A DNA stretch of 64,000 bases from Salipiger abyssi (lineage in GTDB: Bacteria > Pseudomonadota > Alphaproteobacteria > Rhodobacterales > Rhodobacteraceae). The position numbers were made by a program, and so were the translations under genes. Position 1 is the stretch's first letter; the number at the start of each line of letters is the position of its first letter. Positions 20,763-30,204 of the stretch are shown piece after piece. A model generated the notes under the pieces. The model was given only the letters and a program-made list of their open reading frames with translations. It searched no databases and was not told the DNA's origin. The DNA lies in assembly GCF_017311415.1 (NCBI RefSeq), contig NZ_JAEKIS010000009.1, forward strand, positions 124,001 through 188,000, given 5' to 3'.

Positions 20763-21686
20763 ATGGCCAGTGAAATCCGTCTCGCATTCGCCCATCCGTC
20801 GGAGCGGGCCATCTCGACCGAGGGCGAGGCCCCGCGCGACCGCATCTCCCTGCGCGAGCATGTGCGCGAGGTCGAAATCGGCGCCTTCCAGGCCGAGCGC
20901 GGCCACACCCAGCGCGTGCGCTTCGACGTGGTGGTCGAGGTCGCGCCTTCGACCGGCCCCGCGCCCGACGACGATGTCGACCGCATCCTCAGCTACGACC
21001 GGGTGACCGAGGCCATCGCCACCGAGCTCGCCGCCGAACGCGTCAACCTGCTGGAGACGCTCGCCGAACGCATCGCCGAGCGCATCCTGCTGGAACCACA
21101 GGCCATGCGCACCTTCGTACGGATCGAAAAGCTCGACCGCGGCCCCGGTGCGCTCGGGGTCGAGATCGTGCGCACCCGGCGCGATTTCGGCGAGCATCTG
21201 CACGAGGTCGCCCAGACCCGGCCGCATCCGCGCGTGGCCTACCTGTCGAACGCCGCCCTCGCCTCCGACGCACTGGCCGGCTGGATCGACGGTTTCGCCG
21301 CCGAAGGCGCCCCGCTCATCCTCTGCGTCGGCCTTCCCGATGTGCCCCGCCCGCAGGCGGCGCATCCGCTGGCGCAGCGCCGCATCGACCTGCTGGCCAT
21401 CGAACAGAATGGCTGGGTGCTGGCCGCCCGCGATCCGCGCTGCAAGGTCGTGGCCACCCGGACCGAGCTCGACTGGGCGATGAAGAACGGCCAGATCTGC
21501 ATCTGGGCGCCCTCCAAGATCGTGCTCGACGCGGCTCAGGGTCCGGCCAGCCAGCCGCGCAATTCGGTGGCGCTGGCGGGCTGGTTCGCCGGGCTCGTCG
21601 AGGCCTGCGAACTGGTCGCCATCGGCGAAACCCCGCCCGCCGACTCACCCGTCCCCACCCGGGCTGTAACAGTCGGAAACAGCTGA
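20763..21686 (+). CDS. folB: dihydroneopterin aldolase with long C-terminal extension
   Basis: 307 residues, more than twice the ~120 of ordinary FolB. Residues ~25-135 carry the FolB fold (REVEIGAFQAERGHTQRVRFDVVVEV, YDRVTEAIATELAAERVNLLETLAERIAERI in part, VRIEKLDRGPGALGVEIVRTR). It makes 6-hydroxymethyl-dihydropterin in folate synthesis. The last ~170 residues (from RVAYLSNAAL) form an unrecognised domain with a regular hydrophobic pattern. folP follows 48 bp later, so the two consecutive steps are clustered. Confidence 0.85.
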   Translation: MASEIRLAFAHPSERAISTEGEAPRDRISLREHVREVEIGAFQAERGHTQRVRFDVVVEVAPSTGPAPDDDVDRILSYDRVTEAIATELAAERVNLLETLAERIAERILLEPQAMRTFVRIEKLDRGPGALGVEIVRTRRDFGEHLHEVAQTRPHPRVAYLSNAALASDALAGWIDGFAAEGAPLILCVGLPDVPRPQAAHPLAQRRIDLLAIEQNGWVLAARDPRCKVVATRTELDWAMKNGQICIWAPSKIVLDAAQGPASQPRNSVALAGWFAGLVEACELVAIGETPPADSPVPTRAVTVGNS

Positions 21687-21734
21687 GCGCCGCGCCGCTG
21701 GACAAAGCCCGCGCACTGTCGCAAGACACGAGCC

Positions 21735-22745
21735 ATGCGTGACTATTACCGCCCCCTCGTCCGCTCGGACAATCCCCGCCCGGACGACGCCCTGCCGCTC
21801 GCCGGCGGCCCCCGCTGGTTCTCTCATGTCATCCGCCACCGGCGCGACGGCAGCCTCGCGCGGCTCGCCGCCGCTGAGCTGCCTGAGGAAGTGCGCGCCC
21901 GGCTGAGCGCCCCGCGCCCGTCGCTTCTGGGTCTGCCGATGGACCGCCCGCAGATCATGGGCATCCTCAATGTAACGCCCGACAGTTTCTCCGACGGCGG
22001 CTCCGACCGCTCCGCCGCCGAGGCCGCGCTGCGCGGACGCCGGATGATGAGCGAGGGCGCCGACCTGCTCGATATCGGTGGCGAAAGCACCCGCCCCGGC
22101 GCGCAGGAGGTCGCCGTGGGCGAGGAGATCGGGCGCACCGAGCCGGTGATCCGCGCCCTGGCCGGCGTGCCGATCTCCATCGACACGCGCAAGACCCGGG
22201 TGGCCCGCGCCGGTATTCGCGCGGGCGCGGCGCTGGTCAACGATGTCTCGGGGCTGACCTTCGACCCGGAGCTGGCGGCGTTCTGCGCCGACCATGGCAT
22301 CCCTGTCTGCATCATGCATTCGCTGGGCGGCCCGGAGACCATGCAGGACGATCCGCGCTATGACGACGTGCTGCTGGATGTCTACGATTTCCTGGAGGCG
22401 CAGATCGCCATGATCGAGGCGCTGGGGCTCAGTCGCGACAAGATCGTGGTCGATCCGGGCATCGGCTTCGGCAAGACGCAGGCCCATAATCTGGCGCTGC
22501 TGAACGGGCTGGCGCTGTTCCACGGGCTGGGCTGTCCGATCCTGCTCGGCGCCTCGCGCAAGGGCTTTATCGGGCGGCTCGGAGAGGCCCCCGATCCGAA
22601 AGACCGCGCGCCCGGCTCGATTGCCGTGGCGCTGGCGGGAATATCCCAGGGCGCGCAGATCGTCCGGGTTCACGATGTGGCCGCGACGCGCCAGGCGCTG
22701 GCGCTGTGGCAGGCGGTCGAGCAGGGAGGCAGCGATGACACGTAA
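21735..22745 (+). CDS. folP: dihydropteroate synthase
   Basis: 336 residues. Signature 1 is [15 protein letters not shown] and signature 2 is [15 protein letters not shown]; the pterin/phosphate loops include NDVSGL and [12 protein letters not shown]. It joins 6-hydroxymethyl-dihydropterin pyrophosphate to p-aminobenzoate and is the sulfonamide target. An N-terminal extension of ~70 residues precedes the TIM barrel, common in alphaproteobacteria. Its 3' end overlaps glmM by 11 bp. Confidence 0.96.
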   Translation: MRDYYRPLVRSDNPRPDDALPLAGGPRWFSHVIRHRRDGSLARLAAAELPEEVRARLSAPRPSLLGLPMDRPQIMGILNVTPDSFSDGGSDRSAAEAALRGRRMMSEGADLLDIGGESTRPGAQEVAVGEEIGRTEPVIRALAGVPISIDTRKTRVARAGIRAGAALVNDVSGLTFDPELAAFCADHGIPVCIMHSLGGPETMQDDPRYDDVLLDVYDFLEAQIAMIEALGLSRDKIVVDPGIGFGKTQAHNLALLNGLALFHGLGCPILLGASRKGFIGRLGEAPDPKDRAPGSIAVALAGISQGAQIVRVHDVAATRQALALWQAVEQGGSDDT

Positions 22746-24078
22746 ACTCTTTGGCACCGACGGGGTGCGCGGCACCGCAAACGCGTTTCCGATGACCGCC
22801 GAGATGGCGCTGATGATCGGCGGCGCCGCCGGGCGCTATTTCCGCCGCGAACAGGGCGGCGTGCACCGGGTGGTGATCGGCAAGGACACGCGGCTCTCGG
22901 GCTATATGTTCGAGAATGCGCTGACGGCAGGGCTCACCTCCACCGGGATGAACGTGCTGCTGCTCGGGCCGGTGCCGACCCCTGCGGTGGGGCTGTTGAC
23001 GCCCTCGATGCGCGCCGATCTGGGCATCATGATCTCGGCCAGCCACAACCCGGCGCATGACAACGGTATCAAGTTCTTCGGCCCCGACGGGTTCAAGCTG
23101 TCGGACGATGCCGAGGCCGAGATCGAGGCACTGGTCGAGGCCGGCGTGCGGCCCGCGCAATCGGGCAATATCGGCCGCGCCAAGCGTATCGACGACGGAC
23201 GGTTCCGCTATCAGGAGCGGGTGAAATCCACCCTGCCCCACGGCATGCGGCTCGACGGGATGAAAGTGGTGGTGGATTGCGCCAACGGCGCCGCCTACCG
23301 TACCGCGCCGGAGGTGCTCTGGGAGCTGGGCGCCGATGTCGTTCCCGTGGGCACCTCGCCCAACGGCCTGAACATCAACGAGAATTGCGGCTCGACCAAG
23401 CCGCAGGCGGCGGCAGAGGCGGTGGTGGCCCATGGCGCAGATATCGGCATCTGTCTCGATGGCGATGCCGACCGGATCATCCTGATCGACGAGACCGGCA
23501 CGGTGGCGGATGGCGACCAGATCATGGCGCTGATGGCCGCCCGCTGGGCCGCGGAAGACCGGCTCGCCGGCGGCACGCTGGTGGCGACGGTGATGTCGAA
23601 TCTCGGGCTCGAACGCTTCCTTCAGGGCCGCGGCCTGTCGCTGGCGCGCACCAAGGTGGGCGACCGCTATGTGGTGGAGGCGATGCGCGCACAGGGCTGG
23701 AACCTGGGCGGCGAGCAGTCGGGCCATATCGTAATGACCGACTATGCCACCACCGGCGACGGGCTCATGGCCGGGCTGCAATTCCTCGCCGAGATGGTGC
23801 GCACCGGCCAGCCCGCCTCGGCGCTGGCGCGCAGCTTCGACCCGGTGCCGCAGCTCTTGAAGAACGTGCGCTTCGCCGCCGGGCAGGCACCGCTGGAAAC
23901 GGCAGCGGTAAAGGGCGCCATCGCCGAGGCCGAGGCCGCGCTGAACGGCAGCGGGCGGCTGCTGATCCGCAAATCCGGCACCGAGCCGCTGATCCGCGTG
24001 ATGGCGGAATGCGAGGACGAGGCGCTGCTGGCCCGGGTGGTCGACAGTATCGTCGCCGAGGTACAGGCGGCGGTCTGA
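22735..24078 (+). CDS. glmM: phosphoglucosamine mutase
   Basis: 447 residues. The start at [16 protein letters not shown] is the conserved GlmM N-terminus and lies inside the end of folP. The phospho-Ser is in [13 protein letters not shown], the metal loop is DGDADR, and the sugar loop is GGEQSGHI. It converts glucosamine-6-P to glucosamine-1-P for UDP-GlcNAc, peptidoglycan and LPS. The folP-glmM order is widely conserved in bacteria. Confidence 0.97.
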   Translation: MTRKLFGTDGVRGTANAFPMTAEMALMIGGAAGRYFRREQGGVHRVVIGKDTRLSGYMFENALTAGLTSTGMNVLLLGPVPTPAVGLLTPSMRADLGIMISASHNPAHDNGIKFFGPDGFKLSDDAEAEIEALVEAGVRPAQSGNIGRAKRIDDGRFRYQERVKSTLPHGMRLDGMKVVVDCANGAAYRTAPEVLWELGADVVPVGTSPNGLNINENCGSTKPQAAAEAVVAHGADIGICLDGDADRIILIDETGTVADGDQIMALMAARWAAEDRLAGGTLVATVMSNLGLERFLQGRGLSLARTKVGDRYVVEAMRAQGWNLGGEQSGHIVMTDYATTGDGLMAGLQFLAEMVRTGQPASALARSFDPVPQLLKNVRFAAGQAPLETAAVKGAIAEAEAALNGSGRLLIRKSGTEPLIRVMAECEDEALLARVVDSIVAEVQAAV

Positions 24079-24301
24079 GCGCGCAAAGACCGGCCCGCCA
24101 TTCTCGGGAACGTTTCGGTTGCCGTACCCTCCCTGCAAGGCGACATGGTGCCCGGTCGCTCGCCGTCGCGACGCGGCGGCGCTTATTTCCTCGCCTTTTC
24201 GGATGTTTGTTGACATGCCGCAATGCAGAAACTTCACGTTCATGGCCTAGTGCGGAAGCTGGAGGAGACACTGCAACGCTCGAATCAGCAGGAGACGCGC
24301 C

Positions 24302-25066
24302 ATGTTTTCACTCAAAGGCCAGAAGGCGCTTGTTGTCGGCATCGCCAATGAGCATTCCATCGCCTGGGGCTGTGCCCGCGCGATGCGTGCGCAGGGCGCC
24401 GAGATCGCGGTCACCTATCTCAATGACAAGGCCGAGCGCTTCGTGCGCCCGCTCGCCGAGGAACTCGAGGCCGAGATCGTGCTGCCGCTCGACGTGAGCG
24501 AACCCGGCCAGCTCGAAGCGGTGTTCGATGAGATCGGCGCGCGCTGGGGCAAGCTCGACACGCTGCTGCACTCCATCGCTTTCGCGCCGATGGACGACCT
24601 GCACGGGCGCGTCGTCGACAGCTCTGCCGATGGGTTCAAGCTGGCGATGGATGTCTCGGTGCATTCCTTTTTGCGGATGATCCGGCTGGCCGAGCCGCTG
24701 ATGGCCGATGGCGGCACCTGCCTGACGGTCTCGTTCTCGGGCTCCACCCGGGTGGTGAAGAATTACAACATCATGGGGCCGGTCAAGGCAGCGCTGGAAA
24801 GCGCCGTGCGCTATGCCGCCGCCGAGCTTGGGGAAAAGGGCATCTCGGTGCATGCGCTCTCGCCCGGGCCGCTCAAGACCCGCGCCGCGTCGGGTATCGG
24901 CCATTTCGACGAGCTGCTGATGAGCGCTGCCGAGCGCGCGCCGATGCATCTGCTCGCCGGCATCGAGGATGTGGGCGCCATGGCCGCCTTTCTCGCCTCG
25001 CGCGAGGCCAGCCATCTGACCGGCGGCGTACACGAGATCGACGGCGGCTATTCGATCACCGCCTGA
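24302..25066 (+). CDS. fabI: enoyl-ACP reductase (FabI type)
   Basis: 254 residues. The SDR NAD site is VVGIANEHSIAWGCARAM, a FabI-specific variant of the glycine motif. The active-site Lys and Tyr lie in KNYNIMGPVKAALES. The first of the two conserved FabI tyrosines (SYLG in E. coli) is Phe here (SFSG). It reduces enoyl-ACP in fatty acid elongation or acts on a related acyl chain. A TTGACA at 24210-24215 is a possible -35. RBS GGAGACG precedes. ackA follows 66 bp later; FabI-acetate kinase pairs occur in alphaproteobacteria, usually with a Pta that is absent here. Confidence 0.87.
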   Translation: MFSLKGQKALVVGIANEHSIAWGCARAMRAQGAEIAVTYLNDKAERFVRPLAEELEAEIVLPLDVSEPGQLEAVFDEIGARWGKLDTLLHSIAFAPMDDLHGRVVDSSADGFKLAMDVSVHSFLRMIRLAEPLMADGGTCLTVSFSGSTRVVKNYNIMGPVKAALESAVRYAAAELGEKGISVHALSPGPLKTRAASGIGHFDELLMSAAERAPMHLLAGIEDVGAMAAFLASREASHLTGGVHEIDGGYSITA

Positions 25067-25132
25067 ACGGCGCACGACATCGGGCCGGTCTCCGCTGGCT
25101 CTGTCTTTTCCTTGCAAGTACCGAGCCTGACC

Positions 25133-26323
25133 ATGACCACCACCCCCGTCGCCCTCACCCTCAACGCCGGCAGCTCCTCGCTGAAATTCGGCCTCTTCGA
25201 CATCTCCGGCGCGCCCACGGAAATGGCGGTGGGGCTGATCGACTCCATCGGCAAGGCACCGCGTCTCAAGGCCGGCTTCGGCCCGGGCCGGTCGCCGGTC
25301 AGCCGCGACCTGACACCCGCCGAAGCCGCCAATCACAAATCGGCGCTGGCCACCGCGCTGGCTGTGCTGCGCGAGGCGTTCCCGAGGGCCAAGGCCAGCG
25401 CCGTGGGTCACCGCGTGGTACATGGCGGGCCGAGCTACGACCGGCCCATGGTGCTGACCCCGGAAGTCATGGAAGAGCTGCGCCGGCTCTCGCCCTTTGC
25501 GCCGATCCACCAACCGCACAACCTTGCCGGCATCGACGCGGCGGTGGAGGCCTTTCCCGACGCGCTTCAGGTCGCCTGTTTCGACACCGCCTTTCACCGC
25601 ACCCACCCCAAGGTGAACGACGTCTTCGCCCTGCCCCGCGAATATTACGACAAGGGCGTGCGGCGCTACGGCTTTCACGGGCTGAGCTACGATTACATCT
25701 CGGGCGAGCTGAAACGCATCGCTCCACTGATCCACGAGGGGCGGGTGATCGTCGCGCATCTGGGCAACGGCGCCTCTATGTGCGGCATGATCGGCGGGCG
25801 CTCGGTCGCCTCGACCATGGGGTTCACCGCGCTCGACGGGCTGCCCATGGGCACACGCACCGGTCAGATCGACCCGGGCGTGATCTTTTACATGGTGCAG
25901 CAGGAGGGCATGAGCATCGACGAGGTGCGCCAGCTCTTCTATTCGAAATCCGGCCTGCTGGGCCTCTCGGGGCTGTCGAACGACATGCGCGCGCTGGAGG
26001 CCGCCGGCACCGTGGAGGCGAACGAGGCCATCGACTATTTCGTCTTCCGCATCCGCCGCGAGCTTGGCGGGCTGGCGGCCGCGCTCGGCGGGCTCGACGC
26101 GCTGGTCTTCTGCGGCGGCATCGGCGAGAATTCGCGCCTGATCCGCGAACGGGTCTGCGAGGGCATGGGCTGGATCGGGCTGGAGCTCGACCGCGAGCGC
26201 AACGGGCGCAACGACACGGTGATCTCCACCGATATGAGCCGCGCGCGGGTCATGGTCGTGCCGACCAACGAGGAGCTGGTGATCGCGCGGGCCGCCAAGG
26301 ATTTCCTCGACGCCAGGGGATGA
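25133..26323 (+). CDS. ackA: acetate kinase
   Basis: 396 residues from the ATG at 25133; a TTG at 25112 in frame is less likely. ASKHA-fold signatures: LNAGSSSLKFGLF near the start, YGFHGLSYDYIS, VIVAHLGNGASMCGM, TMGFTALDGLPMGTR and CGGIGENSRLIRERV. It interconverts acetyl-phosphate and acetate with ATP/ADP. Without pta next door, the acyl-phosphate partner must be elsewhere in the genome. Propionate kinase activity cannot be excluded. Confidence 0.93.
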   Translation: MTTTPVALTLNAGSSSLKFGLFDISGAPTEMAVGLIDSIGKAPRLKAGFGPGRSPVSRDLTPAEAANHKSALATALAVLREAFPRAKASAVGHRVVHGGPSYDRPMVLTPEVMEELRRLSPFAPIHQPHNLAGIDAAVEAFPDALQVACFDTAFHRTHPKVNDVFALPREYYDKGVRRYGFHGLSYDYISGELKRIAPLIHEGRVIVAHLGNGASMCGMIGGRSVASTMGFTALDGLPMGTRTGQIDPGVIFYMVQQEGMSIDEVRQLFYSKSGLLGLSGLSNDMRALEAAGTVEANEAIDYFVFRIRRELGGLAAALGGLDALVFCGGIGENSRLIRERVCEGMGWIGLELDRERNGRNDTVISTDMSRARVMVVPTNEELVIARAAKDFLDARG

Positions 26324-26511
26324 AAACACAGGCCCACGCTAACATTCAATTTCCCCAACGTAAGGAATGCATGACTCGGCGGGATCGCGCGCGCCATGCT
26401 ACCCCTTCGTCACCGGGTCCGTGAGACGCTCGGCACCGCTTCCAGGATAGATCGGCGGCGGGTCAAAACCGATTGAACCGCATATATCGAGAACCAATTT
26501 TTCACCCGTTG

Positions 26512-26542
26512 CCGGGGGGCGGAACCGTGAGCCGCTCCCCGG
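26512..26542 (+). terminator. GC-rich hairpin after ackA
   Basis: CCGGGGGGCGG pairs with CCGCTCCCCGG (one G-T) over 9 nt in the 290-bp gap between ackA and the next gene. Only short T stretches follow. The rest of the gap shows nothing coding. Confidence 0.4.
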
Positions 26543-26613
26543 GTATTCCTTTGGGGTGACGGCACGGCACCACGCTGCTAGACTTCGGAAACGAAACGCG
26601 AAAGTGCTGTCTT

Positions 26614-27141
26614 ATGGCGATTTACGAATACAAGGTCGTCCCGGCTCCGGCCAGGGGCGAGAAGACCCGGGGGGTCAAGGGGGCCGAGGGGCGCTTTGCC
26701 TTTGCCATCGAGCGGCTGATGAACGAAATGGCCGCCCAGGGCTGGGAGTATCAGCGCGCCGAAACCCTGCCCAGCGAAGAGCGCAGCGGCCTTACATCGA
26801 GCCAGACGGTTTGGCGGAATCTGCTGGTGTTTCGCCGCGTTCAGGCTGAAAGCGCAACGAGCGGCGAGGACGCGCCGGAGCTTGCGGACCGTCGCATTGC
26901 CGCCGCGCCCGATCTGGCCGAGCCGGAAGACGCGGCCGCGGCCGTCGCAGACGCCTCCGCGCCCGTCAACGAAACGCCGCCCTTTGCCCCCGAGCAGCCC
27001 GAGGAAGAGGCTCCGCAACGCGACAGCCTCTTGCGCTACGAGAGCGACAATGGCGTCGAGGGCACCGCTCTGCTCGACGGGCCCAGCAGCGTGCTGACCG
27101 ACCGTGCCGCCCGGCTGCGGCAAAGCTCCGCCGCCGAGTAG
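26614..27141 (+). CDS. DUF4177 domain protein
   Basis: 175 residues. Residues ~1-75 fit DUF4177 (MAIYEYKVVPAP, MNEMAAQGWEYQRAETLP, WRNLLVFRR). The remaining ~100 residues are Ala/Glu/Pro-rich and probably disordered (residues ~80-140), ending in a short SVLTDRAARLRQSS motif. The function of the family is unknown. The next gene, bolA, converges on it 18 bp away. Confidence 0.75.
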   Translation: MAIYEYKVVPAPARGEKTRGVKGAEGRFAFAIERLMNEMAAQGWEYQRAETLPSEERSGLTSSQTVWRNLLVFRRVQAESATSGEDAPELADRRIAAAPDLAEPEDAAAAVADASAPVNETPPFAPEQPEEEAPQRDSLLRYESDNGVEGTALLDGPSSVLTDRAARLRQSSAAE

Positions 27142-27159
27142 CGCCCCGACCGGCGGCGT

Positions 27160-27417
27160 TCAGCCGTCGAGATCGAGCGACAGCGCGTGAATCGCGGCGG
27201 TCAGCTCCGCCCCCAACGCCGCGTGTACCGCGCGGTGCCGCGCCACGCGGCTCATGCCCGCCAGTGCCGGCGCCCGCATACGCACATGAAAATGGCTCTC
27301 GCCGCTGCCATCGTCGCCCGCATGGCCCGCATGCCGGCCGCTGTCGTTTCGCACATCCAGCTCTGCCGGCGCGAACGCCTCGCGCAGCCGTGTTTCGATT
27401 TCCGCCGAGCGTGACAA
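27160..27417 (-). CDS. bolA: BolA family protein
   Basis: 85 residues. The frame runs far upstream, but a TTG at 27417 lies right behind AGGAGG with ideal spacing and gives the usual BolA length, so TTG is the chosen start. The BolA fold is seen in FAPAELDVRNDSGRHAGH, SHFHVRM and RVARHRAVHAAL; the conserved His is in SHFHV. BolA proteins partner monothiol glutaredoxins in [2Fe-2S] handling. It is divergent from the J-domain gene (75 bp), a pairing common in alphaproteobacteria. Confidence 0.88.
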   Translation of the reverse strand: MSRSAEIETRLREAFAPAELDVRNDSGRHAGHAGDDGSGESHFHVRMRAPALAGMSRVARHRAVHAALGAELTAAIHALSLDLDG

Positions 27418-27492
27418 ATTTCCGCCTCCTGCCCTCTTCAAACTGACTGAGGATTGTCTAAACTCCCTCGTCCGAGTCGAAAAGGTGAGACC

Positions 27493-28119
27493 ATGAGCAG
27501 AAGTGACCCCTTCGGTTTCGATATGTCGGTGAAGTCTTCGAAGAAGAAGAACCCGCGCGGACGACGTGGCATGTCCGGCGAACAGGAGACGTCCACCCGT
27601 ATCTGCGATCACGAAGGTTGCGAAGAGCCGGGCAAGTTCCGCGCCCCCAAGGCGCCGGACGTGCTGGATGAATATTACTGGTTCTGCAAGGACCACGTGC
27701 GCGAGTATAACGCGCAATGGAGTTTCTTCGACGGCAAGACCGAAGCCGAGATGAATGCGCAGAACAGCGCCGACAAGGTGTGGGAGCGCAAGACCAAGGA
27801 TTACCGCGACCCCGAGGCCCGCGCCTGGGCGCGGCTGGGCATCGAGGATCCGCATCAGGTGCTGGGCGATAACGCCACCCGCAACCCCGGGCGCGGCGCA
27901 CAGAACAGCGGGCGGCGCCTGCCGCCGACCGAAAAGCGCGCGCTGGAGATCCTTGAGGTGGAGCGCGCCGAGACCAAGGCCGAGGTGCGCAAGGCCTACA
28001 AAAAGCTCATCAAGGTGCTGCACCCGGACATGAACGGTGGCGACCGGTCGCAGGAAGAGCAGCTGCAAGAGGTGGTCTGGGCCTGGGATCAGATCAAGGA
28101 CAGCCGCAACTTCAAATGA
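27493..28119 (+). CDS. J-domain protein with C-terminal J domain
   Basis: 208 residues from the ATG at 27493 (RBS GGTGAG). The J domain is at the C-terminus (~150-208): ALEILEVERAETKAEVRKAY, then KLIKVLHPDMNGGD, with the HPD tripeptide needed to stimulate DnaK ATPase. Upstream is a Cys-containing segment (CDHEGCEEPGKFRAP, YWFCKDH) that could bind a metal. No G/F or zinc-finger region of classic DnaJ is present. It is likely a specialised DnaK co-chaperone; the client is unknown. Confidence 0.88.
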   Translation: MSRSDPFGFDMSVKSSKKKNPRGRRGMSGEQETSTRICDHEGCEEPGKFRAPKAPDVLDEYYWFCKDHVREYNAQWSFFDGKTEAEMNAQNSADKVWERKTKDYRDPEARAWARLGIEDPHQVLGDNATRNPGRGAQNSGRRLPPTEKRALEILEVERAETKAEVRKAYKKLIKVLHPDMNGGDRSQEEQLQEVVWAWDQIKDSRNFK

Positions 28120-28511
28120 TGCCGTTGCGCAGGCGTCTCGCTGTTGGGCGCTCGCGGTCTCTGCTTCCAATAAAGCTTTTTGATTCGACACAGGGCGCGC
28201 CTTTTAAATGGGGGCGCGCCCAAATCAATGGCAATTCACGGGACGATATCCTGAAATTATCTCCCAATAGATGACAATTCGCCGTTATTGTTTACGATAA
28301 GTCGTGTATTTTTTCGTTACACGCGTTTCCAATAATAGACACACCCGCAAAGGTTGTGCTAAGTTGCAGGTATGGCGGTATTCTTACGCCAGAACGTATC
28401 CGGACTCCCTGCTCCGGGCACTCACGGACCGAACGGGGCCTGTGCGCCGATCCCCTGGGCGCACAGGCCTCACCGTTTTCCGGGCCTGCGCGTCACGTCC
28501 TTTTTCCGATC
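28120..28511. other. 392-bp AT-richer intergenic region with two strong hairpins
   Basis: No convincing coding frame. The stretch 28220-28370 is clearly poorer in GC than its surroundings. Hairpin 1 (28193-28221) has GGGCGCGCC / GGCGCGCCC arms. Hairpin 2 (28432-28476) has a 12-bp perfect stem GGCCTGTGCGCC / GGCGCACAGGCC, extended by AACGG/CCGTT and ending in TTTT on the plus strand. A plus-strand small RNA ending at hairpin 2 is possible. Confidence 0.4.
28432..28476 (+). terminator. strong hairpin, possible terminator of a small RNA
   Basis: 12-bp perfect stem with 9-nt loop, extended past a 3-nt bulge by five more pairs and ending CCGTTTTC. No annotated plus-strand gene ends here; the J-domain gene ends 313 bp upstream. 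Confidence 0.5.
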
Positions 28512-28976
28512 TCAGACCGGCCGGAACGTCAGCGACACCCCGTTGATACAATGACGCTTTCCGGTAGGCGGTGGACCGTCGTCGAAGATATGGCCGAGAT
28601 GCGAGCCGCAGCGCCGGCAATGGCATTCGGTCCGGGTGACGAACAGCTTGCGGTCGGGCTTTGTCTCAACGGCATTCGGCAGCGCCTGATAAAAGGACGG
28701 CCAGCCGGTGCCGCTGTCGAATTTCGTCTCCGACGCATACAGCGGCAGTTCGCAGCCCTTGCACAGGAACGTCCCGTCGCGCTTTTCGTCGTTCAGCGGT
28801 GAGGTAAAGGCGCGCTCGGTGCCCTCCTCGCGCATCACACGATATTCGGCGTTGCTCAGCATCGCGCGCCATTCGGCCTCGCTTCGGCTGATCTCGAAGC
28901 GCTCGGCGGCGCTGCCGCGGGTGACGCCGAGCCCCAGGGCCGCGGCGGTGGTGGCGAGAAATCCTCGGCGGGTCAT
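28512..28976 (-). CDS. msrB: exported peptide-methionine (R)-S-oxide reductase
   Basis: 154 residues from the ATG at 28976 behind AGGAGGAG. The N-terminus MTRRGFLATTAAALGLG is a Tat-type signal, so the enzyme acts in the periplasm. MsrB zinc ligands are CKGCE and CRRCG; the catalytic Cys is in KRHCINGVSL, and GTGWPSFYQAL and SHLGHIFDDG are family motifs. It repairs oxidised methionine. It follows the fasciclin gene on the same strand; both suit envelope stress. Confidence 0.95.
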   Translation of the reverse strand: MTRRGFLATTAAALGLGVTRGSAAERFEISRSEAEWRAMLSNAEYRVMREEGTERAFTSPLNDEKRDGTFLCKGCELPLYASETKFDSGTGWPSFYQALPNAVETKPDRKLFVTRTECHCRRCGSHLGHIFDDGPPPTGKRHCINGVSLTFRPV

Positions 28977-29184
28977 GGCTCTCCTCCTGATTATCCCCTT
29001 AAACGATGCGCCCCCGGCCGGTTTTCGTCCAGCCGGGGGCAACGCACGATTGCGCGAGAGCCCTGTCATCTTGGGGATCGCTAAGGCTCGCCGCTCCTCA
29101 TGCGCTTGCTACCGCCCGACAGTTCCGGGTTGGCCGGACGGATCCCTTTACCCCGCGCCTCGCGACGCGGGGCATGCGCGTGCA

Positions 29185-29739
29185 TTACATCGCGGGCAGC
29201 AGCACACGGTCGATGACATGGATCACGCCGTTCGACTGCTGCACGTCGGCAATGGTGACATTGGCGGACCGGCCCTGCTCGTCGGTGAGAGTGATCGTGC
29301 CCCCCTCCAGCTTCGCCTGAAGCGTGCAGCCGCCGACGGTCGGCACCGGATGCATGCCGCCGTCATCGGCGATCATGCCGGCGATGGCGTCGGACATGGC
29401 GCTGGTCGCAACAACATGGCAGGTCAGGATTTCCGCGAGCTGCGCCTTGTGCTCGTCCATCATAAGCTGGCTCAAACTCTCGTCCGAAATCCGGTCGAAG
29501 GCGGCGTCGGTCGGTGCGAAGACGGTAAAGGGGCCCTCGGAATTCAGCGTATCGACCAGGCCGGCCTGTTTCACAGCAGCCACCAGCGTCTCGTGATCGG
29601 CGGAGTTCACCGCGTTTTCGACAATGGTCTTGTCCGCATACATCGGCGCACCGCCGACCATGGGGTTCTCTGCGGCAAAAGCCGGAGCGGCAAGCGCGGA
29701 GAGGGCAGTGGCAATAATGGCGGTCTTGAACATGGTCAT
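29185..29739 (-). CDS. secreted fasciclin-domain protein
   Basis: 184 residues. A signal peptide ends at AAPAFA. One FAS1 domain follows: H1-like TLVAAVKQAGLVDTLNSEGPFTVFAPTDAAF, the central YH-like position and C-terminal NGVIHVIDRVLLP. Two Cys (LTCHVV, GGCTLQ) may bond. Bacterial single-FAS1 proteins are periplasmic or surface adhesion-type proteins, often in stress regulons. A GC-rich inverted repeat (29011-29041 region) lies between it and msrB. Confidence 0.92.
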   Translation of the reverse strand: MTMFKTAIIATALSALAAPAFAAENPMVGGAPMYADKTIVENAVNSADHETLVAAVKQAGLVDTLNSEGPFTVFAPTDAAFDRISDESLSQLMMDEHKAQLAEILTCHVVATSAMSDAIAGMIADDGGMHPVPTVGGCTLQAKLEGGTITLTDEQGRSANVTIADVQQSNGVIHVIDRVLLPAM

Positions 29740-30204
29740 CTGTGATTCCTCCGAATTGACAATCGACCGGTCCGCTCTGGCCGGTCCTGCCCGAAGTCAC
29801 GCAGCGCGTGGCCCGGAAGTTTCAGATATTGCCTTCACGGAGTCGTGAGGGAGAGCCCTAACGCAACCCCGCGCCACAGCAGCCCCGCCGGCGGCCGCGC
29901 GAGATGCGGGCCTGCGGGCCCTCTGCAATCGCGAGGCGCCCGTGTCGATGGAGTAAGGTGGCAGGATAGCGGTATCGCCCGAACGGCAAGGGCGTGAAAA
30001 TGCGCGTGAGACCGACGACCGTGGCGCCGTCATTCACCTGAGGATCAATAACCCCCCGGGCGTCAGAGGATCGTAGCCACGCGAAGCACGTGGCCAACCC
30101 GCGATCGCTTGCCGTCAAAGATAGGCCCGCCGCGAAAGACGATATCGTTCATATCCCTCGCCCGCCCTCCGCGAACGGCAGCGGGCAGGACTCCGCCACA
30201 GCTC
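29740..30204. other. 465-bp gap without a recognisable gene
   Basis: Short frames on both strands have no RBS or family resemblance. A CCGGTCC/GGCCGGTCC repeat lies at ~29766-29786 near the fasciclin start. The promoter of the fasciclin gene is expected here but no clear -35/-10 stands out. No tRNA or terminator with a T-run is seen after the NDUFS4-like gene. Confidence 0.4.

Noticed and set aside
24308-26329. 673-codon frame opposite fabI and ackA
   Set aside because: Spans two well-supported genes on the other strand and shows no recognisable domain.
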